Assembly: GCF_014641075.1 (NCBI RefSeq)
Contig: NZ_BMHP01000005.1
Span: 186,001 to 250,000, forward strand
Direction of reading: 5' to 3'
Origin: Paenibacillus nasutitermitis
GTDB lineage: Bacteria > Bacillota > Bacilli > Paenibacillales > Paenibacillaceae
Length of the DNA: 64,000 bases
Shown here one piece after another: positions 51,485-59,440 of this stretch. Under the pieces are notes generated by a model. That model was not told the origin of the DNA. It saw nothing but the letters and a program-made list of their open reading frames with translations, and ran no database searches. The position numbers and the translations under genes were made by a program. Position 1 is the stretch's first letter. The number at the start of each line of letters is the position of its first letter.

Positions 51485-52315
51485 ATGGAAGAGATTTCTT
51501 CCAGAAGGTCGGTAGGTGAATTCTTGCGTTCGCGCCGGGAACGCCTTACTCCGGAAGATGTGGGGTTAGTATCCTATGGAAGACGACGGACCCCGGGGCT
51601 TCGAAGGGAAGAAGTGGCCCAGCTTGCCCATATCGGAACATCATGGTACACCTCTTTGGAGCAAGGCAGAAGTGTCAATCCATCAGAGGATGTACTTAAT
51701 CACATAGCCATGGCGCTGCGATTGACTGAGGATGAGTGCCGCCATCTCCATCTACTTGCAAGACCGGTACAACAGGAAAAGGCAGAAGATCCGCAATTAA
51801 ATGCGGGTCTGGAGCAGATGATCAGGGCTCTTGAACCGAATCCGGCGTTCGTACTAGGTAGATGCTGGGACTTGCTCATATGGAACAAAGCAGCTGAGTT
51901 CGTTTTCCAATTGCCGTCATTTTCACATCAAATGCAGCACAAGCCCAATTGGATGAGACGTTTTTTGACAGATACCAAGCTGAGATTGGACATAAAGGAT
52001 TGGGAAACCAAAACACAAATCATGATTGCACGCTTTCGTGCGGACTACGCACACTTCCCTAATGATCCGAGGTTTAAGGAGCTTATTGAGGAATTTATGC
52101 AGACCAGCCCGCTGTTTCGCGAGAGTTGGCCGCTGCATGACGTTCAGGTCGTAACAGACGGCCGCAAACGGAGGTACGATCCCCGTATCGGAGAGATGGA
52201 GTTTGAACATGTGACCTTACAGCCGCCGACCAATCCGGATCTGAAGATCATGATTTATACAGCTTCAACGGATACTGCTGCACGCCTGAAACGTTTAATG
52301 AGCAATCAAGAGTAA
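51485..52315 (+). CDS. XRE-type regulator with MmyB-like ligand-binding domain
   Basis: The protein is 276 residues. The N-terminal helix-turn-helix (RRRTPGLRREEVAQLAHIGT then SWYTSLEQGRSVNPSEDVL) is the MmyB/MLTR type. The C-terminal PAS-like domain (ALEPNPAFVLGRCWDLLIWN, VTLQPPTNPDLKIMIYTAST) binds hydrophobic ligands such as fatty acids in known members. It is divergent from the epimerase gene, its probable target. Confidence 0.92.
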   Translation: MEEISSRRSVGEFLRSRRERLTPEDVGLVSYGRRRTPGLRREEVAQLAHIGTSWYTSLEQGRSVNPSEDVLNHIAMALRLTEDECRHLHLLARPVQQEKAEDPQLNAGLEQMIRALEPNPAFVLGRCWDLLIWNKAAEFVFQLPSFSHQMQHKPNWMRRFLTDTKLRLDIKDWETKTQIMIARFRADYAHFPNDPRFKELIEEFMQTSPLFRESWPLHDVQVVTDGRKRRYDPRIGEMEFEHVTLQPPTNPDLKIMIYTASTDTAARLKRLMSNQE

Positions 52316-52360
52316 AAAAAAACCGCCGTCCGATGCCCGTCAGGGAACGTGAACGGCGGC
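52312..52360. terminator. Hairpin after XRE-type gene, T-run on minus strand
   Basis: ACCGCCGT/ACGGCGG and inner pairs form the stem. On the minus strand it is followed by nine T residues. It fits as the old terminator of the decayed MerR/SRPBCC remnant next to it, and may also end the XRE-type gene. Confidence 0.65.
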
Positions 52361-52397
52361 GATTTTGAGTCATCGCATAAGTGTTTAAAGCCGATAT

Positions 52398-52690
52398 CAT
52401 TTTGCAAAAGCTAGTAGACCAATTCCGCCAGCACCTAGCCGGTCGAGATTCTGTTCATTACCTTCTATGCTGTACGGCTTCGCTTGTTCAAAATCCTCTC
52501 ATACTCGTGCGCAGCAATAACTTCATTTCCACCTATATTCATGCTCATCCCCCCCTCTACTACCCTATGTTTCGGAATTCCTTTCTCCTCGGCAAGAAAG
52601 TTTCCCAACAGGTCCAGATGTTGCTTCCAACTCGTTTGCCGCTCAAAGTTTCTTTCAGAATTCTTTCATTGCGCCCTGTTATACTTCAAA
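52398..52690 (-). pseudogene. Decayed second copy of the MerR-SRPBCC pair
   Basis: Read on the minus strand, 52690-52548 gives FERQTSWKQHLDLLGNFLAE followed by EKGIPK, closely matching the C-terminus of the MerR regulator at 13067. From about 52505 it gives EDFEQAKPYSIEGNEQNLDR then LG, matching the C-terminus of the SRPBCC pseudogene at 12183. The middle of the SRPBCC gene and the N-terminal part of MerR are missing, and the two ends are now about 40 bases apart. This is a degraded paralogous cassette. Confidence 0.8.
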
Positions 52691-52970
52691 GGGGCACCCC
52701 CGTATCGCTAACGCCACCTTGGGTTGGCTTACTGGTTGAGTACTCCATATTGGTGACCAATCAACTTCTCAATGTTGACATTTTGGAAAGGTGGTAAAGA
52801 ATGCTACAGGTAAATTGTGAGTGAAATATTGAGGGATCAGAAGGTGAGAGTACAAAGCAATGGCAAGCAGTATGAAAGGGGTATCCATTGATCGTTCATA
52901 TTGCAATGGGAAGTACTAATTGGCTTTAGAACTTATTATTGTTGTGTTATTCAGAATGAGGAGGACTCGT
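52691..52970. other. Upstream region of SLH protein gene, no gene seen
   Basis: Between the MerR/SRPBCC remnant and the SLH protein start the sequence holds no recognisable gene. It must contain the promoter of the 52971 gene, but none was assigned. Confidence 0.45.
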
Positions 52971-55907
52971 ATGCGTAGTTATTTACATAAAATATCAGTG
53001 GTCTTTTTATTATTGTGCTTGATCATAAGCATAGTACCTGCACTAGTACAAACAACAAGTGCCATTCCTGGGACAGGACCCGTCATCACCGATGTAAGCA
53101 TCGTATCGAATCATGCTGGGGATTCCACAAAAGCCATGATTGGTGATACGATCACGCTCAGCTTTACTACCGATGAGCCGGTCACCAAATTAGGCAGCTT
53201 CAAGATCAATGGTAGCAACCCGGATACATTCACGAATGTAGGCAATCGATATACCGCTACCCATCTCGTCGACTCAGGAGATCCGGTGACAGGGGCGCCT
53301 GCTACTTTCCAAATCAACGTAAAAAATGCGGCCGGGATCTTCTCCTTAACGGTGGAAGCTACCACGGACGGAAGCACAGTTACGATCATTGGGAAACAGC
53401 CCGTCATCACCGATGTAAGCATCGCATCGAATCATGCGGGAGATGCCACAAAAGCCACGATTGGCGATACGATCACGCTCAGCTTCACTACCGATGAGCC
53501 GGTCACCAAATTAGGGAACTTCAAGATTAATGGCAGCAACCCGGATACGTTCACAAATGTAGGCAATCGGTATACCGCAACCCATCTCGTCGACTCAGGA
53601 GATCCGGTGACAGGGGCGCCTGCTACTTTCCAAATCAACGTAAAAAATGCGGCCGGGATCTTCTCCTTAACGGTGGAAGCTACCACAGACGGGAGCACAG
53701 TTACGATCATTGGGAAACAGCCCGTCATCACCGATGTAAGCATCGCATCGAATCATGCGGGAGATGCCACAAAAGCCACGATTGGCGATACGATCACGCT
53801 CAGCTTCACTGCCGATGAGCCAGTCACCAAATTAGGCAGCTTCAAGATCAATGGCAGCAACCCGGATACGTTCACGAATGTAGGCAATCGATATACCGCA
53901 ACCCATCTCGTCGACTCAGGAGATCCGGTGACAGGCGTGCCTGCTACTTTCCAAATCAACGTAAAAAATGCGGCAGGGATCTTCTCCTTAACGGTGGAAG
54001 CTACCACCGACGGAAGCTCGGTTACGATTATCGGAGAACAGCCCGTGCCTTCGCCAGTAATCACCAGCCATCCGAGTGATGCAACGGTAGATGAGGGTGG
54101 AAGTACAACCTTCTCGGTGACTGCATCCCATGCAACCTCGTATCAATGGCAGGTGAACACAGGTTTGGGCTTCACGAATATTAGCGATGATGCTCCATAC
54201 AGCGGCGTGACAACAACGACATTAACAATTACAGGTGCTACAGCAGACTTGAATGGTTACGTGTATCAGGTGATCGCAAGTGGAGGTGTCTTACCAGAAG
54301 CAACATCGAATAGCGCGATTTTGACAGTGAACAGCGCACCGGAAGCACCCACTATAGTCAGTGCCGTAGCAGGAGATGCTAAAGTCAGTCTCACTTGGAA
54401 TCTAGTGGACGGTTCGACAAGTTATAAAATATACAATAGCACAACCCCCAATAATTTTGGGGCGGCGGCAGCAACAGTAGATGGATCGGTAAATAGTAGC
54501 GATGTAACAGGACTTGTAAATGGTACAACGTATTACTTCGTGGTTAAGGCTGTTAAAGGAAACATGGAGAGTACAAACTCAAACGAAGTGAGCGCAATCC
54601 CTACAACCGTTCCAACAGCACCTACGGAGTCTCCATCCATTCAGGAACCAATAAACACAGGAGTTATTGTGCTTGTTAATGGCAAGGCTGAGAATCTGGG
54701 CACTGCCACAACAGCTACCGTCAGAAACCAGATCGTTACAATCGTAACCATTGACCAGAAAAAGCTAGAGGACAAGCTCGCGGCGGAAAGCCAAGGTGCG
54801 GTGATTACGATTCCGGTCAATACGAAATCGGATGCTGCAGTTGGAGAGTTTAACGGTCAATTAGTAAAATATATGGAGCAAAAGCAGGCTGTCGTGGAAA
54901 TCAAAACGGAGAAAGCTACCTATACCATGCCTGCACAACAAATCAATATCGATTCATTATCCAAGCAGTTTGGTGAGAATGTAGCACTTCAAGACATTAA
55001 GATTCAGATCGAGATTGCTGCACCTTTAGCGGATACCATGCAGGTTGTAGAAACCGCAGCCGTTAAGGGAGAGTTCACAATTGTAGTCCCGCCGCTCCAC
55101 TTCACAGTTAGAGCTATTTATGGGGATATAACGAAAGAAGTATCCACATTCAATGCCTACGTGGAAAGGACTATCGCTATACCAGACGGTGTAGATCCTA
55201 ACAAGATCACAACCGGCGTCGTGATTCAGGAAGACGGAACCGTTCGACATGTGCCAACGAAAATTGTCATTGTCGATGGCAAGTATTACGCCAAAGTAAG
55301 CAGCTTGACGAACAGTACGTACGCCATTGTTTTGCATTCACTTGAATTTAAGGATGTCGCCCAACATTGGGCAAAGGATGCTGTGAACAACATGGGCTCA
55401 CGGATGGTCATTGGTGGCATTGGTAATGATCAGTTCAATCCCGATCAAGACATTACCCGCGCCGAGTTTGCAGCAATTGTTGTTCGTGGACTGGGGCTTC
55501 CGTTGAATAACGGAGCAGCAGCATTTTCGGATGTAGGGACATCGGATTGGTCTAGCAGCGCGATCAATACGGCTTACTCCTACCAACTGATCAATGGATT
55601 TGAAGATGGCACCTTCCGTCCAAATGACAGAATTACCCGAGAACAAGCTATGGTGATTATTGCTAAAGCGATGATGATTACGGAACTAAATGCCAAGCTT
55701 TCTGTTCATGCGCCAGATCTGATGCTTCGTTCATATACAGATGCTGCGGATGCGTCCAATTGGGCACTAACCAGCATTGCTGACGTCTTGCAGGCAGGTA
55801 TCGTATCAGGAAGAAGCAGTACGATACTTGCACCACAAGCTAACATTACGAGAGCTGAGGTTGCAGCGGTTATGGAGCGGCTGCTGCAGAAGTCTGGCCT
55901 GATATAG
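52971..55907 (+). CDS. SLH-domain surface protein with three 107-residue repeats, Ig-like and Fn3 modules
   Basis: The protein is about 978 residues from ATG 52971 (AGGAGG upstream). Signal peptide VVFLLLCLIISIVPALVQTT, then three near-identical 107-residue repeats starting PVITDVSIASNHAGDATKAT. An Ig-like module (PVITSHPSDATVDEGGSTTF) and a fibronectin type III module (PEAPTIVSAVAGDAKVSLTW) follow. After a larger beta domain come three C-terminal SLH domains (FKDVAQHWAKDAVNNMGSRM; FSDVGTSDWSSSAINTAYSY; YTDAADASNWALTSIADVLQ). SLH domains anchor it to the wall polymer; the repeats are likely an extracellular stalk or adhesin. The ligand is unknown. Confidence 0.94.
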   Translation: MRSYLHKISVVFLLLCLIISIVPALVQTTSAIPGTGPVITDVSIVSNHAGDSTKAMIGDTITLSFTTDEPVTKLGSFKINGSNPDTFTNVGNRYTATHLVDSGDPVTGAPATFQINVKNAAGIFSLTVEATTDGSTVTIIGKQPVITDVSIASNHAGDATKATIGDTITLSFTTDEPVTKLGNFKINGSNPDTFTNVGNRYTATHLVDSGDPVTGAPATFQINVKNAAGIFSLTVEATTDGSTVTIIGKQPVITDVSIASNHAGDATKATIGDTITLSFTADEPVTKLGSFKINGSNPDTFTNVGNRYTATHLVDSGDPVTGVPATFQINVKNAAGIFSLTVEATTDGSSVTIIGEQPVPSPVITSHPSDATVDEGGSTTFSVTASHATSYQWQVNTGLGFTNISDDAPYSGVTTTTLTITGATADLNGYVYQVIASGGVLPEATSNSAILTVNSAPEAPTIVSAVAGDAKVSLTWNLVDGSTSYKIYNSTTPNNFGAAAATVDGSVNSSDVTGLVNGTTYYFVVKAVKGNMESTNSNEVSAIPTTVPTAPTESPSIQEPINTGVIVLVNGKAENLGTATTATVRNQIVTIVTIDQKKLEDKLAAESQGAVITIPVNTKSDAAVGEFNGQLVKYMEQKQAVVEIKTEKATYTMPAQQINIDSLSKQFGENVALQDIKIQIEIAAPLADTMQVVETAAVKGEFTIVVPPLHFTVRAIYGDITKEVSTFNAYVERTIAIPDGVDPNKITTGVVIQEDGTVRHVPTKIVIVDGKYYAKVSSLTNSTYAIVLHSLEFKDVAQHWAKDAVNNMGSRMVIGGIGNDQFNPDQDITRAEFAAIVVRGLGLPLNNGAAAFSDVGTSDWSSSAINTAYSYQLINGFEDGTFRPNDRITREQAMVIIAKAMMITELNAKLSVHAPDLMLRSYTDAADASNWALTSIADVLQAGIVSGRSSTILAPQANITRAEVAAVMERLLQKSGLI
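53079..54041 (+). repeat. Three 321-bp tandem repeats
   Basis: Units run 53079-53399, 53400-53720 and 53721-54041, each starting CCCGTCATCACCGATGTAAG. They differ at only scattered positions, many of them synonymous or conservative, so they are recently duplicated or kept uniform by gene conversion. The period equals exactly 107 codons. Confidence 0.95.
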
Positions 55908-56412
55908 CAGGCCTCAATGCCTCCTCTCCGACACGATTAGAGAAGTAGAACTGTGGGATTCGGCCTTGTCCTCCACAGAAATTGCGGCAAGATGCTCCGA
56001 GAGGTGACTAATGGCATAATGGTACACTTATCCAGACCGGATTACAGCGTGTTGCATTATGTTGGCATGGCATTGCAGAACGTAAACTCGTACTTTCGGA
56101 TGTGGTTGTACCAGCTGATTTCGAATACGGAAAAGCACCGGCAAATGGAAGCAGAAATTAGTTTATGAAGCATATGACAGTAAATAGACCATAGGGGTTC
56201 TTGGTTTTAAGCCAAGGCCTCTTTTTTTCTGACTAAAAAAACGAAACGCAGTCATTTTCACAGTTAAATACTATCCATAAACCAGACAAGACCCCTTTTT
56301 CGTGGGGTCATTTTCAGTAGGGATGTAATAATGAGAATCGTCCAGACACAGCAGGACTTTGACGTCCTGCGCCCGCGGAAGCACTTCCGCCTGGCCGAAT
56401 CACTCACCGGCA
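55908..56412. other. Region with unassigned coding-like remnants
   Basis: Plus-strand frames near 56060-56165 give QRVALCWHGIAERKLVLSDV followed by VVPADFEYGKAPANG and a stop. The minus strand from about 56400 to 56275 gives QDVKVLLCLDDSHYYIPTEN. Both look like protein ends but match nothing I recognise. A terminator lies at 56193-56229. Confidence 0.4.
56193..56229 (+). terminator. Terminator downstream of the SLH gene
   Basis: AGGGGTTCTTGG pairs, with a bulge and one G-U, with CCAAGGCCTCT and is followed by TTTTTTT. It is about 285 bases past the SLH stop, so it may belong to a lost gene between them. Confidence 0.7.
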
Positions 56413-56558
56413 TCCAACGCTTGATCGACCAGAATGCCCGCTTCCTTTTCGCCAAGACCGCCGAAAACACCCCACTTTTCGCCACCGCCGAATGTCATTG
56501 TTCCCAATCCTATCTCCGATACCAGCACTCCCGTATTGCCAAGCAAGTTATATTTCAT
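56413..56558 (-). pseudogene. N-terminal fragment of an aldo/keto reductase
   Basis: From ATG 56558 (GGGGGGAG upstream) the minus strand reads MKYNLLGNTGVLVSEIGLGT, then MTFGGGEKWGVFGGLGEKEA and GILVDQALDAG, a clear aldo/keto reductase start. It stops at TGA after about 49 codons, before the catalytic D...Y motif. Family members have about 320 residues. The sequence beyond the break is unrelated, so this is a deletion or insertion scar. Confidence 0.8.
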
Positions 56559-56762
56559 TGTCTTTACTCCCCCCATGTTTTGGTTTACATTAATGGAGAC
56601 GATGCCAAAGAAGGTCTAGGTATGCTGCGCAATCCCAGCTCGAAAAAAGTCCGAATAATCATCAAAAAGCCGCTGAAAAAGCACTAAAACATGCCTTACA
56701 GCAGCCGCACACAGGTGGCGCCTGTGTAATCCTTTACGGTTTCATGAAATGTATAAGCCGGG

Positions 56763-57395
56763 CTATCTAACGGATTGACCGATCATTTTAATAATGATGC
56801 TGGAAATCAGCAGTAGCAGCACAATAGAGCTGTAAACGCCAATTGTATAGCTGGTAACGTAAAGGAGACCGAATCCCTGATAAAAAAGGAAAGTAATGAG
56901 ATGAATGGTCATGTTCGTAAAACAAAAGGCGTAGCTTCGAATCATCCAGTTCCGGTGCTGGATGATCCGTTTCTTTTTGATCTCTATGAGCGCCATAAGG
57001 GTGATAACCAGCCATATCATATTAAGAGCATTGAAACCCATACTGCTTATTTTCCCGCCAGTAGCATAAGGTGCCATGTAGCCGGAAGTAATCACGACAA
57101 GAATTACGGACACTAAATAAACATAGCCGTTTATGCGGTGGAATTTGCGGCTTTTTTCAAAAATTCTACGGGAAAAGTTTAGCAGCCCCGTCGCCATGGC
57201 GATACAGGCAAGCACAACATGAACTCGCATGACGGTTAACCAGACTGGAAGATTAAGCTCTCGCTTCAGGCCAATTTTACGGCTTAGAAATCCTGTGGCT
57301 TCGGGATCGCTAATAAAATGGACCACCAGGGAGTAAAGGATAAATAGAATACTGATACATGCTAAAAGTCTGTATAATGATTTCCGATTCTTCAT
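56763..57395 (-). CDS. DUF2306-family membrane protein
   Basis: The protein is about 210 residues with six to seven spans. DUF2306-typical features are the first span LLACISILFILYSLVVHFIS, the His-containing MRVHVVLACIAMATGLLNF and RKFHRINGYVYLVSVILVVI, and the later HRNWMIRSYAFCFTNMTIHL. ATG 57395 follows GGAGGGAG; an upstream ATG at 57440 lacks a ribosome site and touches the end of the preceding gene. The conserved His residues suggest haem or metal binding (inference). Probably co-transcribed with the DJ-1/PfpI gene. Confidence 0.88.
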   Translation of the reverse strand: MKNRKSLYRLLACISILFILYSLVVHFISDPEATGFLSRKIGLKRELNLPVWLTVMRVHVVLACIAMATGLLNFSRRIFEKSRKFHRINGYVYLVSVILVVITSGYMAPYATGGKISSMGFNALNMIWLVITLMALIEIKKKRIIQHRNWMIRSYAFCFTNMTIHLITFLFYQGFGLLYVTSYTIGVYSSIVLLLLISSIIIKMIGQSVR

Positions 57396-57441
57396 GTGGT
57401 CCAAAGCTCCCTCCGTTTCGCTTTTATTCCCCATTCGCATG

Positions 57442-58473
57442 TCAGGAAACCCGCTTGCCAGTTAATTTGGATGCCGGCAGTATACCGGCCCTGGCGAATC
57501 CGGTCATCTGATCTCCGTCGGCAGCAACTTCGAATTTCAGGTTTAATCGCAGGGGTTTCGTGATGCGCAGTGACCAGGTAAGCTTGTTGCCTTGAAGTAA
57601 AGGGGTTATAAACTGGACCGTCTCCTCCCCTTGTGTGGCCTTGCCTTGGATTGTTCCATTCCTTATGGAGATGGAGAGCCTGACCTCAAGTTTCCCAACA
57701 GGCGTAGCGATTGTCGTATCCCAATCCCCGTCAAAGCAAGAATCCCCGGATGATTTAATGTCTTTGATGTGAGACATCCCCGCTTTGTTCGTTGCAATGC
57801 TCGTTTCTTCATCAATCACTGCTGCATGATAGTCAGGCGCAATTCCCTCTTCACGCCATACCGTTCCTCTCCGTTCATATTCGAACAGTTGCTCTATCGC
57901 GTGTGCGATGCGCGGCCCAAGCTTTCGTTCTACCAGATACAGCGCTACATCGAGTCCCGATGTAACGCCGCCGCCGGTAACCAGGTTGCCGCTGTCCACT
58001 AAACGTGCCGGAATGGGAGTGGCACCGGTTGCTCCAAGTACATTCATGCCCATATGATGCGTTACTGCCGGTCTGCCCTCCAGGAGTCCTGCCATGGCGA
58101 GCAACAGAGAACCGCCGCAAACTGTGGCGACGATGGTGTCTTTTTGTCCAAGTGCCTGCCTGATCATTCCGGTCAATTCTGTATTCACGGCCCGCGACAG
58201 AATAGCCGGGGGCGAATCGGGACCATCTCCTCTGACGTCGCCCGATGCGCCGGGTACGAGAATGATGCCCGCTTGTTCCGGGCTCAGTCTGCCGCTCGCT
58301 TCAATTTTCAACCCTTTGGTGCCGCTAGCGACGGACCTCGGCCCTTCAGCGGTGACGAGTTCTACACTTAACGCGTTCTCGGCATACATTTCAGCGGCGC
58401 AAAAAACCTCGTAAGGCGCAAGGGCATCCAGAAGATCGAAGCCGTCATAAATCACAATTTGAACCGTTAACAT
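57442..58473 (-). CDS. DJ-1/PfpI-family protein with C-terminal extra domain
   Basis: The protein is 343 residues. Residues 1-210 are a DJ-1/PfpI domain: VQIVIYDGFDLLDALAPYEV, GIILVPGASG and the nucleophile-elbow VATVCGGSLLLAMAGLLEGR with Cys119, then THH. A ~105-residue C-terminal beta-rich extension (SGDSCFDGDWDTTIATPVGK onward, ending TGFARAGILPASKLTG) is not part of the core fold and resembles a small lipocalin-like module. ATG 58473 has AGGAGG upstream. Members include isonitrile hydratases and AraC-type sensors; the reaction is unknown. Confidence 0.88.
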   Translation of the reverse strand: MLTVQIVIYDGFDLLDALAPYEVFCAAEMYAENALSVELVTAEGPRSVASGTKGLKIEASGRLSPEQAGIILVPGASGDVRGDGPDSPPAILSRAVNTELTGMIRQALGQKDTIVATVCGGSLLLAMAGLLEGRPAVTHHMGMNVLGATGATPIPARLVDSGNLVTGGGVTSGLDVALYLVERKLGPRIAHAIEQLFEYERRGTVWREEGIAPDYHAAVIDEETSIATNKAGMSHIKDIKSSGDSCFDGDWDTTIATPVGKLEVRLSISIRNGTIQGKATQGEETVQFITPLLQGNKLTWSLRITKPLRLNLKFEVAADGDQMTGFARAGILPASKLTGKRVS

Positions 58474-58752
58474 TCATAAACCTCCTTGTATTTACAGTCG
58501 GTACGTTGATCCTCGAACCTGGCGGGTCGATCATGGAAAAGTTATTTTATCAGAAGATTCTTCAGCCTGTGATCGTCCATCTCAGCCGATTTCACCCCTA
58601 GCCGTCCGCTTCCGTAAAAAGATCATAACAAATGAATATCTCAAACAACGCCGAAAAACGGTAACAAAAAAGTAAACATTCCATCACAAAACATGAGATT
58701 GCGTTTGCTCTTGTAAATAAAATGATAAACTAGGCTCAAAGGTGGGATATTC

Positions 58753-59439
58753 ATGAGCGGAGTCATTACGATACTGGTTGTAGACGATGATCAAAGCATT
58801 GTCGAACTATTGAGAGACTTTTTGGTGTACGAAAATTTTAAAGTAATAACCGCTTGCGATGCCGTTCAAGCATGGGCCATATTTGAGCAAAGCTCCATTC
58901 ATTGTATTGTTCTTGACATCATGATGCCGGGACAAAACGGATTGGAGTTATGCCGGCGGATTCGGACGGAGAGCAACGTTCCTATCCTTTTCTTGAGCGC
59001 ACGCAGCGATGATGTGGATAAGATTCGTGGGCTGACGCTCGGCGGCGATGATTATATTATCAAAACCGCTTCACCCGGTGAGATCGTAGCGAGAATAAAG
59101 GCTGTATTGCGGCGTTCCGCTTCTCCGCTGCAAATGGAGGACAGGGTCCTGGATTTTGGCCCTATCAAACTGAATTTATCTTCAAGAGAAGTGGCGGTAG
59201 ATGGAAAAAATGTCATGCTCACACCCAGGGAATATGAGCTGTTACTCCTATTTCTCGAGCACCCCAAGCATGTTTTTACCTATGAACAGATCCTTTCAAA
59301 ATTGTGGGATGGAGTGGGCGATAAGCATACGATTCGGGTCCATCTCGGTCGTCTGCGCGAAAAAATCGAATCCGATCCGAATCACCCTCAATACCTGGTC
59401 AACATCTGGGGAGTAGGGTATCGCTTTGAGGGGGGATAG
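58753..59439 (+). CDS. OmpR/PhoB-family response regulator
   Basis: The protein is 228 residues. The receiver domain has acidic pocket D11-D13 (VVDDD), phospho-acceptor D55 (CIVLDIMMPG), switch Ser82 and Lys104. The residue after Lys104 is Thr rather than the usual Pro (DDYIIKTASPGEI). The C-terminal winged helix is VMLTPREYELLLLFLEHPKH with HTIRVHLGRLREKIE and YLVNIWGVGYRF. It is followed within two bases by its kinase. It is divergent from the DJ-1/PfpI-DUF2306 pair, a possible target. Confidence 0.95.
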   Translation: MSGVITILVVDDDQSIVELLRDFLVYENFKVITACDAVQAWAIFEQSSIHCIVLDIMMPGQNGLELCRRIRTESNVPILFLSARSDDVDKIRGLTLGGDDYIIKTASPGEIVARIKAVLRRSASPLQMEDRVLDFGPIKLNLSSREVAVDGKNVMLTPREYELLLLFLEHPKHVFTYEQILSKLWDGVGDKHTIRVHLGRLREKIESDPNHPQYLVNIWGVGYRFEGG

Positions 59440-59440
59440 T

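Noticed and set aside
53111..54064. Three identical-looking 103-codon frames on the minus strand
   Set aside because: They are antisense shadows of the 321-bp repeats in the SLH protein; the plus-strand protein has a signal peptide, Ig, Fn3 and SLH domains.
56331..56687. 118-codon plus-strand frame
   Set aside because: It is mostly antisense to the aldo/keto reductase fragment, whose family match is clear; only its last ~35 codons look coding-like and are mentioned as unresolved.
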